In this document: in pieces, positions 1 through 10,319 of the stretch
How the letters are laid out: each line of letters opens with the position of its first letter
Numbering within the stretch: the first letter of the stretch is position 1
Assembly (NCBI RefSeq): GCF_003573695.1
Contig: NC_039359.1
Span: 115,699,849 to 115,763,848 of the forward strand
DNA from: Papaver somniferum
Taxonomy: Eukaryota > Streptophyta > Magnoliopsida > Ranunculales > Papaveraceae
Reading direction: 5' to 3'
DNA length: 64,000 nucleotides
Position numbers and translations under genes: made by a program
The notes under the pieces: generated by a model
The model's input: the letters and a program-made list of their open reading frames with translations, nothing else
Database searches by the model: none
What the model was told of the DNA's origin: nothing

Positions 1-327
1 TTTATATCTTGGATTGATAGAGTCGAATCTTGTTGAGTAAAGAAGAAAATCTTCTCCCATGCAATACATATCAACCAAATATCCTGATAACTATCACTGC
101 CCTGTTCTTGCTATTTACTCGAATCTGGATGAATTGCCAGCCATGCGTGGACGAAACAGGCCCAATCTAAACAAAACCCACGAGAAGGTTGCAAAGAATC
201 TCGTCCAAAATCAACCCTGAAAAATTTGTATGTTACCGGAAATTCAAACCAGTTTCCCGCCAAAAATCAGGTGAAGAAGGTGGAGTGCCCCTATCCTGTT
301 CTGGGGTGCGAAAAGCACTGTGGTGCC

Positions 328-797
328 TGTAGTTGCAGGAAATCCTACACTACACCCCTCATATGATTTCATTGTTGATCAACTCATTTTTAGGTTTACA
401 CTCTTAATTTTATTGATAAATCTTTGAATGTTCTTATAAGAAAGATAAAGAAGTCAAGAATGATCCTTGATCTAAACTTTCTCTCTCCTATTTACTTGTT
501 TCTTACTCAAAAAAGATCTCTCTCTTTCTTTACAACTCGAACGACTATTTATAAGAAAATACATAGTGGATGACAGCTAATCTGTCCTTTATTTTCGGAT
601 ATGATTTGCGATATTCTCGCAACCTTACAATTGTTAATTTCACAAACTCTCTAATCTTTGCAGGATTATCACATCTTTCTCGTGATCTTAGATGACGTCA
701 TTTATTCTATCATTTCTGAAACTGTTCTGCGACGCTGTTATGCTGTGTCATTGATAATTTCGCTGAAACTTTATCATTGCGAGATTCTGATCCTACA
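328..797 (-). repeat. 3' LTR of the gag-protease element, copy A
   Basis: 470 bp, TGTAG...CTACA, nearly identical to the LTR at 8348-8816, which suggests recent insertion. A TATAAATA-type box lies on the minus strand at 546-553. Confidence 0.93.
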
Positions 798-1002
798 TCT
801 TGCCTCTTCTCATATCTTCTCTGCAAAGTAGGGAATGGTATGAGAAATGTCGCAGCTGCTTATCTTTTCATATTCTGCATTTATCACACGTATTCTTTTG
901 TCCATTTGTTTCTTGACACGTCTTCTGTAACCGCAACTTTTCAACCGCTCACGTCTCTTCGTCTTAATGGTGTTTATTTCTTCGAGTAAAAAAAATCTCC
1001 TT

Positions 1003-1008
1003 TATATA
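1003..1008 (+). promoter_or_regulatory. Candidate TATA box for the antisense gene
   Basis: TATATA at 1003-1008 is followed by a pyrimidine-rich stretch of about 150 bp and then the ATG at 1168. Spacing and CT-rich leader fit a plant RNA polymerase II promoter reading opposite to the retroelement. Confidence 0.45.
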
Positions 1009-1167
1009 TTCATCTTACTCTTCTTTTTATTTTTCTTTCTACTTTCTCTTCTATTTTTATTCTCTCGTCTCTGCAATTTTTTTATTCTTCTGCAAGTTTT
1101 GCTGCTGTAACTTCTTCTTCCTTCAATCCTTTTACTTTCCATACATTCTCATACTCTATATTCAAAC

Positions 1168-3890
1168 ATGGCTCCAAGTGGTCATAGATATGAGAAGAAA
1201 TTACAAGATGTCCAAAAAGATCTTGCTGATAAAGGTTTCACACTCTCCACCATTCCTGGTGAGAATGCCAAATCAATTCTTTCTGTTAAGATTTTCTCTG
1301 ATCAATATTGTGATGATCAATCAATCATAATTTTTCTAGGTTAGATTCTCGCAGGTCTCCGCATTCCTCTTTATAACCCAAATCTTCCTTTATTTTATGA
1401 AATTCTCGCTCATTCGGGATTTTCGCGAGCCATCTTCCAACTGAGTGGGGACTGCATCCGTCTGATGCTAGAGTTCGCTAATCGTGGTGCTGGTAGAGGA
1501 TCTCTGTAATCCAAAGAACTTAGGGATCCTAAGTTCGCAAGCCTAGAGATAGTTGCTGAGAAGTATACAGTGGCGAATTTCTTTGAGAACTATGAACTTA
1601 TCTCCATGAAGAAAGAGAATACTCGCTGGGGTATTCGTTTAAAAAGGAAAGATAATATTGATGAGTCAAAAGTTCTCATGCAAGATATTGACTGGCATTC
1701 TGGTAAAAACACAACTTCTCGCCAATCTAAAGATGATAAATGGTGCGTTTTTCCTCTAATGCTAAAGGGACCCTACATTGCTGGGTCAAATATTCTTCCT
1801 GCGAATCTCGCTGCTTATCAACCTTGGGTTTTCTCTTGGCCCGAAAAGGAGAAAGAGGTATGTTTTTCCCATTTAACTCATTTTATATTTCTTTATTGAT
1901 TTTTTTTCTATTTTGTTCGCCAACTCTTGCGACATTTCACAGATCCAAAAACTGAAAGATAGTTATAACAGGACTGGGAAATCTAGTACTCTGTTAGCTC
2001 TTCGCTCATACACAGATGAGGTAAGAAAGTTTTTCTTATGATTTTAAATAGTACTGTTACTTCCATGTTTCTATTTCTTATTCTTATCTGTTTGTGAAGA
2101 TTATTGCTGAAGTAGATGAATCTGCTGATGTTGCGAATATTGGTGATAAAGGTAAAGGTGCTCTTCGCAGAGAAAAATCAAGTAGTCCTCCTCCAAAGAA
2201 AAGGAAAGTTCGTTCTTCTTACCCTTCAAATATTCCTCCTCACGAAAATTCTGAAAGTGATAAGGGTGATGAGGACAACGATGATATTGCTGCAAGTGAA
2301 GATTCTCCACCTGAATCTTCTATGGCTAAGTTATCTGGCCTCTTTTCTGAATCTCTACACGGAATGGGAGATAGCCAATTCGCAGATACCTGTAAATCTC
2401 TCGCTACTCTTTGCGATGTTCCTTTACTGGATGGTGATAGCTCTCTTCGTGGAGTTTCCAGATCAGTGACTCCCGATTTTTTGCATTCTCTCAATAGTCT
2501 GGTATATCTTTATCCTTTTACTTCTTCCTTGTTATAATTCAAAATTTCTTTCTATATTAATATTTTTTATATTTTTTCGCAGGCTGGAAAAGCTTCTTTT
2601 GTTGTTGCCTCAGATCTAGAGAGAAGACGTGAAAATCTTGAAAAGAAGAATCTTCAATTTCGCAAAAAGAATGAAGAATTGGAAGCTGAAGTTAAAGTTA
2701 AAGTTCTTCACGAGAAGAATAGACAATTGGAAATTGATTCTTCCTCATATAAGAACAAAATTTCTAGTCTTCAGCAAGCTAATAATCAGCTTTACGGTAT
2801 GTTACTTTTCTCTTGTCTCTTTATTCATTCATCTTGTTGTTTTATCTTATTTACATGATCCTTTTTGCAGACATTTATGGTCTTTCTGATGAAGCTACTC
2901 TTCTTCGCTCATTTCCTAATGCCTTGGACAATGATACCCTTCTTGAACGTCTTAACAATTCCTTAAATATCTTCTCAAATGATAGAGTTTCATCTCTTTC
3001 TCTAAATGAACTTAAATCTAAATTTCGCCTCTTAGAAATTGATCATAGATCCAGTTTACGCTTAGCCAACAGATTTAAGCGTCTCCTTATTGATTCCAAA
3101 GAGAAAACCAATGAGTTAAGAACCAAAATTAGCGGTCTCATAGATGATAAAGATCGTATCTCTGATCAAGGTGCCAAGGCTTTGGCGAAATTCCAAGAGG
3201 CTCTCCTTAAAGTTCAACTTGAGCGAGGTGAAGCTAACCGCAAGAATATTGAACTCTGCGAAAGGGAAAATAAAATTCGTTCTCGTCTTCTCATAAGTAG
3301 TGAGGATGAATTTATTTGGGCTGCGAAAATTTTAGATGATGCTAGAAAAGATTTAGGCGTAAATGTTAGTCTCCAAGCTGAACATACAGCCTTGATTAGA
3401 GATATGATTTCTGACAGAGAAGGTTGCTAATTGCTCTTCTTTACTAATCTTTTGCTTCTTATGAATTTTCATCAAGTTAATAATTGATTTTCTTTTGTTC
3501 GCATATTCTGAAAGTAAATATCGTGAAAAGATTGAAGAACTTGAAGCTGAAAATGATGAACTCGCAAAGAATCTATCTTCTCGCAACGACAAGTATTCTA
3601 GATTAAAGAATCAAATCAAGATCACTGTTGCAAATTTTAAGAATGACGCTATGCATTTTCGCAATCAAACCATCCAAATGGTTTGTGATGATCATAATAT
3701 CCCACATTCTGATTATCCTTGTCTTTTAGAAGAAATCCCACGGAATACTCCCAGTTTGATTTTCTCTTATAGCGAAGCTGACGATGAAGAATCTGATAGT
3801 GATGGAAGTTCTGATGGTGATGAAGATTCTGATGCAGATGAAGAAGGAAACAAATCTGATGAAGATAATGAAGGATTAACTAAGAAATAA
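1168..3890 (+). pseudogene. Antisense seven-exon gene of the LTR element: nuclear-type coiled-coil protein
   Basis: Exons 1168-1258, 1355-1857, 1943-2020, 2100-2501, 2583-2796, 2871-3422 and 3505-3890 join in phase (2226 nt, about 741 codons). Donors are GT; acceptors are AG except the last. Exon 2 encodes a segment beginning GLRIPLYNPNLPLFYEIL. From memory of the family this resembles the N-terminal domain of plant 'putative gypsy type transposon' proteins (PF04195-like). Exon 4 has a strong nuclear localisation signal, PPPKKRKVR. Exons 5-7 are rich in coiled-coil heptads, and the C-terminus is an acidic D/E/S tail. The gene lies opposite to gag between protease and the 3' LTR, where Tat-lineage elements are known to carry antisense extra ORFs. 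Damage: an in-frame TAA at 1508-1510 (also in copy B) and the last acceptor reading GCAT instead of GCAG at 3501-3504. Function is unknown. Confidence 0.75.
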
Positions 3891-5417
3891 TCTTTACTTC
3901 TTTCTTTGATTCTTTGTATTACTTGTACATTTATTTCTTCTTTCTGTATAGTTGTGTTTCTTTCATTTTGACCTGCATAAATTAAAACAATTCTTCTTTG
4001 CAATACAATTAATTAATATAATCATTAATTCTTGAATTTTTAAGTAATTCTCTCATATGGAGACAAATAACATTTTCTAATTTCATACATTCCCATACTT
4101 GCCTCTGTTATTTGAATCCAAATGAGAGATTTCATAAAAAATTTCTTATTGTATAACTTCGCAACCTTTTGCAAAGTGAATTTTTTTTTCTTTTCAAAAT
4201 CTCATTCCTGTGTGGTCTTATTTTGCCTTCCTAATTAAAGGTCTTATTATGCCACCTCTTGTCATTGCGACAAAATCGCAGGACGTCCTTTCACTTTCAT
4301 GCAAAAACCCATTGATCTTGCCTTAACTTTTTCTTTTGTATTATGGCCTCTTCAGGAATGTTGCGACAATATGACATGCCTAAATATTCTTGCAAAAATG
4401 AATCCCCATGACATTGCCGTCTTGCGACGAAATTGCAGGACGTCTTCACACTTTCATGCAAAAACCCATTGATCTCGTCTTATCCTTTTCTTTTGTATTA
4501 TTGCCTCTTCAGGATTATTGCACAAATATGCAAGCCTTAATATCCTTGCGAATTAGAAGCCTCATGACATTTGTGTCTTAAGACACTTATCAGCTCCCTA
4601 ATGCAGGGTGCCACCCTTATCTTCCCCCTGGTTTCCCCTTTAAGGAGGCGTACTTATACCATACAAGGTTAGCTCCTCCCATCTAGTCTTAACAACAACC
4701 AGTTGTTTTCGCAGCCTCTTATCCCTTTTACCTATAGGGTTTATGGTTATGAGACTGCACCCTAAGTGGGGTTTTCTTCAGTCCGAGTGCAGTATAAGCC
4801 AAGACTTGTCAAGAATGGCAAAGTACGCTTCAAACGTCTCTGGCACTCTTGACTCAACCGTGTACCTCGGCGCCTTGATCAGATCTGCACTCCTTGGGAG
4901 AGTCCTTATTACCTTAGTCGCCCAACCCAAGTCATATGCTTAAGTTGAGAATCCAAGGTGCCTCTCCCGGATGGGCTTCATTGACCCCAAATTTCCATGA
5001 CCCAGGTTCCGGTGGCGGTGTAGCCTTTCCCTGAGTCATGCAATAGGTACCCCCTTATATGACGTACTTTAGGTCTTACATTTGCCTCTTGCGAAATTGT
5101 ATTCGCGAACTAGGGTGTACGCCATAAAGGTTCGCCTCTTTCTCTTTTGTCATTCTTCTCTGATTATTTTCTGTAAAATTCATTATCTCTGCGAGAGTCT
5201 CGCAAATCATTATATTGTATCTGAATTTCGCAATCTCAATTTTGTTGTTCAATCAAATGTACTTTTGAGAATTTTTCTTATTGCGAGATTATCGCAACAA
5301 CTTAATCATTCGTACATTTCTTGTTTTTATTACCTTTGCCATCCTCTGCTTCTTTACTATTTTCTGCTACTGCTTCCTTGGTAGTGGTATATTCATCATT
5401 TTTATTCTGAGCTAGCA
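3891..5417. other. Non-coding interior of the LTR element
   Basis: This lies between the antisense gene and the end of the protease frame, where an autonomous element would carry reverse transcriptase and integrase. I see no polymerase or integrase motif on either strand. It contains a two-unit tandem repeat (4263-4577) and, at about 4590-5070, a more GC-rich stretch without an open frame of note. Confidence 0.7.
4263..4577 (+). repeat. Two-unit tandem repeat, period 157 bp
   Basis: Units anchored at 4267 and 4424 share GCGAC(A/G)AAAT(C/T)GCAGGACGTC, a conserved 'cattgatct' block and 'tgcctcttcagga'. The units are diverged, so the duplication is old. The same pair exists in copy B with period 152. 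Confidence 0.75.
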
Positions 5418-8345
5418 TTAATTTCGCAATATCTCTTCTCCCTTCCTTTCGATTGTATCCACCATTAACCTCTCACTTCTTTGTACATCTTTGATTTTGT
5501 GTCGCCAGTTTTCCTTCTTGTTTGTTCTTCCTTCGCAAGATTCTATCTCAGTTTCGTAACATCTCTTTCCTTCGACCCAATCTCCTTTTATGATTCCTAC
5601 ACCATTGGGGTGAGGGAATTTGATGCAATGGTGGAAAGTTGAAGCTGCACCTAGAATCCCATGTATCCAAGGTCGACCAATTAACGCATTGTAGGGTCAT
5701 TCTACATCAACGACACAGAATGATATTTCAGAAGATATTCCCTTAAATGGAATTCGCATAGTAACCTCCCCTTTAGGCTTGTTAGCAGTACCATTAAAAC
5801 CATATATCTTATATGTTGATGGTATAAGATCATCATCTCTTCCACCCATGGTTTTATAAGTATGATAAAATAAGATGTTCATAGAGCTTCCATTATCGAC
5901 TAGAATTCTATTGATTGCCCATGAATCTTCTGCTTCATCATCTTCATCTTCTTTCGATTTTGGATTAATTTCTAATTTTATTACCGATGGATTGTCATGC
6001 ACCTCTTCTCCTTTGGGAATTTCTTCTGCAGTAAACAAAATGATCTATTTCTGCCATTCTTCTAGTGGCGATACTTTCGCAATATTCATGATTTCTTTTC
6101 CATCATTATCTCTTGCGAACACTCTACTCAAAACATTATCATGAAAATCTTCAATTGTCTTATATGAATGTACGATAGAGTGACATAATAGATTTTTTTC
6201 TTTTGCACCAACTTCTATGAAGAATGTTTCTTTCTTTTTTATCGTATTCACTTTGTGATGTTCTGGTGGTGGTGGTAATGGTTGAGATTGCGGATGCCCT
6301 ACCAGAAAGTCGTTTAGTTTTCCTTGATCTATCATTCTCAAAATATTTCTTTTTACATTTCTGCAATCGTTTGTGGTATGTCCATGAAAATGATGATAAG
6401 AACAAAATTCATGACTTCTGTGGTTTGGAGGTGGTTCCGTTCCCATGTTCCACGGTGTTGGTTTATTTTCCATCAAGATTATAGCTTCCCATATCTTCTC
6501 CAAACTTGCATTTAGAGGTGGCATCTTGATTTCTTCCCATATTACCTTGTGACTTCCTTGTCCCTTATTATAGTTTTGCCTTTGACCTCCATAAGTTTCT
6601 TGCTGTTGATCGAGCCTTTGAATCTTGTTATTTCCTCCACGATTGTATAAATGTCTTTCTCTTTCATACTCTTCTTGATCTCGGCTCCCCATAGATACTA
6701 ATTTCCGCTGATTGTTACTTATCACCTTGTCTTGTTGTACTTGTGAAGTATTCGCCACTGTGTTTATTAGCTTGGGTAATAAGCTTGCATTCGCCGTTTG
6801 TGATCTAGTGTTCGCAATTGGATATGATTCCATTTCATTTTGCCTTTCCTCTAGAGCAATGTATTCTTCTTGAAGTTCTCGCAATTCAGTCATTGTAATC
6901 GTATTCTTGACTCTGAAAACTTGGACATACAATAGGTTTGTTGCAAACATTGCATTGATAAATGATAATATGAGATATCTCTCATCTACACGGCCAGTCA
7001 TTTCGCTACACATAGTTCTCCATCTTTTATACAAGTGTTTCAAACTTTCTCCAATCCTTTGTTTTAATCCAAACACATCTTCTATACCAGGTCGTGAGGA
7101 ATTGTTACTTATATATGCCCCCAAGAATGTAGTCTGCAAATGATTGAAGGAGGTTATTGTATTATTTGGTAAACCTTCAAACCATTTTCATGCTTCTCCT
7201 GTTAAGCTGGATGCAAAATATTTTCACAATACCGCATCATGATTTTTCCATTGTAACATGCACCTCACATAGGCTTTGATGTGCTGAATTGCACAAGTTG
7301 TTCCATCAAAAATGCTGGTTAATGCGGGCAAATTGCATTTCGGTGGTATTCCTCCTAATTGTACTTCCCTTGGAAATGGAGTTTTCGCAGCTTCTTCTAT
7401 TGCTTCATCCAATTGTCTTCTACCTACTTCTCCTCTGTTATTCAGCATTCCTCTCATTTCTTCTAATTCTTTCAAGATTTGTTTATTTACACCTGAATCT
7501 TGATCCATTGGTCTCTTTAATTTTGCTTCTCTTCTTCTGCGTTCACGTCTATCTTCTCTCGCGAAATTTTGCATCTCTTCTTCATTATCCTCATCTCGTC
7601 TTATTCTGTGATTCTCTTCCTCATCTCTATCTTGAATTCGCAAATGATGATGTCTTTCATTTTGCCCTCCATAATTTTGTTCATTTTTTATCAATTCAAT
7701 TCGCTGTCTTTCAGCCATCCTCTTTACTCTATCATATTCCTCATTGAGATTGTCGTTATTCCGGTTTTGTGTACGCCTTCTTTCTCTATTGTCGTGATTG
7801 TTTTGGCGAATCGTCTCCTGAAGCTCTTGTCCTTCCACTTCCGCTCTCAATCCTTCACGTTCACAGATTAAACGTGCTTGTTCAGCATAATGTCTTTCAA
7901 TTTCTTCTTCAATTGTCTGTTGATTTCTTTGGGTTTCTCTCACATGTAAAATTCTTCTTCCTTCCTCTTGATTTCCTTCGCCATCTTGGTTATTTTGTCC
8001 CTGATTTTGTCCGTTCTCTTAATTTCCTCTAATTTTCCCATCATCAGAAGTTTCATTTTGTGGAATGTAACGATCATCAGTTCTTTCTCTATTTTCACGA
8101 TATTCTTCATTAAGATTTGATATTTCTTCTTGAATATTGTTTCCAGCATTGATTGTGGGTGAATTTCGCCTCACTTCTCCTCTAGTCGATCTTGAATATG
8201 ATTTTGTAATACTTCTTGATCTTCTATTCTGTAGTCTTATATTCTCCATCCTTAATTCGTGATTTTGCCTTGTTAAATTCGCACGTTCTTCTGCCTCAGC
8301 TCTTCTTTCTTCATGTATTCTTCATCTCCCTGTTTCTAGCGCCAT
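5418..8345 (-). pseudogene. gag-protease polyprotein, decayed, copy A
   Basis: One minus-strand frame runs from an ATG at 8345, three bases inside the LTR edge, to a TAA at 5420-5418 (about 975 codons). In order: a charged Glu/Arg/Asn-rich N-terminus; a Retrotrans_gag core (about 7350-6850) with KWFEGLP and the FGLKQRIGESLKHLYKRW block; a zinc-knuckle-like motif CSYHHFHGHTTNDC near 6400; an aspartic protease with VDNGSSMNIL near 5900; and the conserved tail PYNALIGRPWIHGILGA that normally precedes reverse transcriptase. Six in-frame stops: 8324-8322, 8021-8019, 7226-7224, 7190-7188, 6047-6045 and 5699-5697. Several fit C-to-T decay of CGA, CAA or TGG codons. The one at 7226-7224 is TGC in copy B. 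Gag would form the particle and protease would process it; this copy should make neither. Confidence 0.88.
8328..8345 (-). other. Possible primer-binding site next to the 5' LTR
   Basis: Two bases after the LTR end the minus strand reads A then TGGCGCTAG. TGG at this position is usual for plant primer-binding sites, but I cannot match the rest to a tRNA 3' end with confidence. The same bases contain the first gag ATG, so site and start codon overlap. Confidence 0.35.
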
Positions 8346-8347
8346 TA

Positions 8348-8816
8348 TGTAGTTGCAGGAAATCCTACACTACACCCCTCATATGATTTCATTGTTGATC
8401 AACTCATTTTTAGGTTTACCCTCTTAATTTTATTGATAAATCTTTGAATGTTCTTACAAGAAAGATAAAGAAGTAAAGAATGATCTCTGCTCTAAACTTT
8501 CTTTCTCCTATTTACTTGTTTCTTACTCAAAAAAGATCTCTCTCTTTCTTTACAACTCGAACGACTATTTATAAGAAAATACATAGTGGATGACAGCTAA
8601 TCTGTCCTTTATTTTCGAATATGATTTGTGATATTCTCGCAACCTTACAATTGTTAATTTCGCAAAATCTCTAATGTTCGCAGGATTATCACATCTTTCT
8701 CGTGATCTTAGATGACGTCATTTATTCTATCATTTCTGAAACTGTTCTGCGACGCTTTATGCTGTGTCATTGATAATTTCGCTGAAACATTATCATTCTG
8801 AGATTCTGATCCTACA
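8348..8816 (-). repeat. 5' LTR of the gag-protease element, copy A
   Basis: 469 bp, TGTAG...CTACA. It is followed on the plus strand by GTGCC, the same five bases that precede the other LTR. Confidence 0.93.
8566..8573 (-). promoter_or_regulatory. TATA box of the 5' LTR
   Basis: TATAAATA on the minus strand inside the 5' LTR, about 220 bp upstream of the gag start. It is in the expected place for the U3 promoter of the element. The same box is in the other LTR. Confidence 0.55.
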
Positions 8817-9021
8817 GTGCCCCTTAGCAAGTGGGTGCCCCTTATCCAAAGCGAGATTTCGAATAGTAAGTGTCCTCCGGGAGTGCCTTTAGCAGTTTTT
8901 CGAGCCGAATTTTCCAACAATATTTATTTCCCCAAAATACCTACAAACACATAAAAACACCATCATAAGTACGAAATCGAATACTAACAAACAGAACATT
9001 GAGGACAACTTAGACACAAAA

Positions 9022-9402
9022 ATGTGTCTATCATGCCACGCCAAGAAAATTAAAAGTCGTGTTTCGTTGGTTAAAAGCGCGGAGGAAGCTCTACCTTCAA
9101 TCCATGATATGTGCAGCGTGACTGGACACACCATTTCTGAAGAAGTAGTCTCAAACTGGGAGTATCATCGGGATATGTGCATGAACTTTGAGTTTAACAC
9201 CTCCTGGTTCTGTAAAGGATTTTCCAAAATTCAAAAGCTCCAAACTGAAATGAATAAAGTCTCGTCCATGGATCTCATTAATCAACAGGAGGTAGAGATC
9301 GAGAAGTTATCCCAGGAGTTGAAGTTGAAGCAGGCTGCTCTCCAGAACATGAAAGATGCTTTCTCTAAGAAGAATGAGCCGTTGTTGGACGATTTCCATT
9401 GA
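9022..9402 (+). CDS. Uncharacterised 126-aa protein with C-terminal coiled coil
   Basis: ATG at 9022, stop at 9400-9402. I do not recognise the family. The N-terminus has two Cys pairs (MCLSCHAKK, then DMCSV further on) and no signal peptide or membrane segment. The middle is rich in aromatics (NWEYHRDMCMNF, TSWFCKGF). The last 50 residues (QKLQTEMNKV to QAALQNMKDAF) are a strongly predicted amphipathic coiled coil. The frame is intact and the translation identical in copy B (43244-43624), where neighbouring DNA has indels. It starts about 200 bp past the LTR element. It could be a real small gene or a fragment of a larger one; no exon junction is obvious. Confidence 0.5.
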   Translation: MCLSCHAKKIKSRVSLVKSAEEALPSIHDMCSVTGHTISEEVVSNWEYHRDMCMNFEFNTSWFCKGFSKIQKLQTEMNKVSSMDLINQQEVEIEKLSQELKLKQAALQNMKDAFSKKNEPLLDDFH

Positions 9403-9766
9403 ATGCTTTGTCCTTCCTTTTCATCTTACGTATTCTCTTTTAGGTACTTTTTGAGAGATAAAAGATGTTTCTTTCATGGTTTGATTTTCTGGTTTTGAAC
9501 TAGTAGGCGATTGTTTTGTGAGGATTTTGAGTTTATTTGAGATTTTATTTTGAATGGATTCAAGAGTAATTTTCTTAGGTATTGAAAGGTTAGAGCTCTC
9601 TAGCGTGTATTACTATGCCTTCTAGCTTTCCAACATCAACGAGTTTGCAATAGCCACCCAATATAGTTTCAATAACCAGATACGTCTCTTCTTTTAGAGG
9701 AAATAATAGTATTCTTTGGATATTGGTATCCTAGATATGCAGTATACTCCTGGAATAACTGGGTTG
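9403..9766. other. No feature seen
   Basis: AT-rich DNA without a supported gene or repeat. Confidence 0.5.
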
Positions 9767-10057
9767 CTAGCTTTTATCCTTAGTTGGTATGGGACTGATA
9801 TTTGTGTCAAGTCCCCAGCGGATTTCGAAACAATTGATTGTATAGACGATTGTTTGACGAAACTTCCAAACTTCCAAACTGGATTTCCCCCCGGGTGATT
9901 GCTTCAAATCCAAGTCCACTGCACAAATATATTGCGGGGTTCTAGGTCTCCTACTTCTTTCTACTTGCTTATCGTCTGGGTGTTCGTGCGGCCTTTCATA
10001 ATAGGTGGTGCCATGGATAATGTTTTTTGTATGACCAGTGTTCTTTTCAGATGACAT
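9767..10057 (-). CDS. Small ORF family member 1 (96 aa), unknown
   Basis: The minus-strand ORF begins MSSEKNTGHTKNIIHGTTYYE and has HPDDKQVERSR at residues 27-37. It is clearly related to the ORF at 17282-17500: both share the pattern MS-KN-G-T-N-IH-TTYYE-HPD-KQVERSR, then diverge into unrelated C-termini. Both have a CT-rich, AT-flanked region upstream. No known domain, signal peptide or membrane segment is visible. In copy B a 2-base deletion near 44147 shifts the frame after the conserved part. The family could be a short conserved plant peptide or the start of a longer spliced protein. Confidence 0.4.
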   Translation of the reverse strand: MSSEKNTGHTKNIIHGTTYYERPHEHPDDKQVERSRRPRTPQYICAVDLDLKQSPGGKSSLEVWKFRQTIVYTINCFEIRWGLDTNISPIPTKDKS

Positions 10058-10211
10058 TCTTTTTCTTTGAATTTTTGAAAGAAATTTAACCCTAAATAAT
10101 TTAAAGTCTCTATGTTTTTATAACTCTACATGTTTTTCTCCGACTATCTTTCTCTTTTGCAACTCTCTTTCACTTGAACCCTTTTATACAGGTGGAACGG
10201 GAGCACGAATG

Positions 10212-10319
10212 ACGTAATCTAATTTCCTAAGTTAAAAAGACATTGTATGAGAGAAAAATAAAGGAACGTAATCTAATTTCCTAAGTTAAAAAGACATTGT
10301 ATGAGAGAAAAATAAAGGA
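10212..10319 (+). repeat. Perfect 54-bp tandem duplication
   Basis: Two adjacent units (10212-10265, 10266-10319) beginning ACGTAATCTAATTTCC, with no difference that I see. Copy B has the same pair at 44431-44537, the second unit one A shorter. Confidence 0.9.

Larger units (their letters stand above)
328..8816 (-). mobile_element. Non-autonomous Ty3/gypsy-type LTR retrotransposon (gag-protease only), copy A
   Basis: Two direct LTRs (328-797 and 8348-8816) both begin TGTAG and end CTACA. They are flanked by a 5-bp target duplication GTGCC at 323-327 and 8817-8821. The gag-protease frame reads on the minus strand from the right LTR, so 8348-8816 is the 5' LTR. The interior has no reverse transcriptase, RNase H or integrase; after protease only about 1.5 kb of non-coding DNA and an antisense gene remain. 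This fits the gag-bearing non-autonomous class (TR-GAG-like) that needs enzymes supplied in trans. A purine-rich stretch adjoining base 798 on the minus strand is a possible polypurine tract. Confidence 0.93.

Noticed and set aside
2101..2494. Several overlapping ORFs on both strands in exon 4 of the antisense gene
   Set aside because: Shadows of the plus-strand exon with the NLS; the exon model joins in phase with its neighbours.
7289..7871. Plus-strand Leu/Ser-rich ORFs of 60-150 aa, and the like in copy B
   Set aside because: Complement of the Glu/Arg-rich gag N-terminus; hydrophobic runs result from antisense reading.
328..8816. Autonomous Ty3/gypsy element with polymerase
   Set aside because: No reverse transcriptase, RNase H or integrase motif between the protease tail (5418) and the left LTR on either strand.
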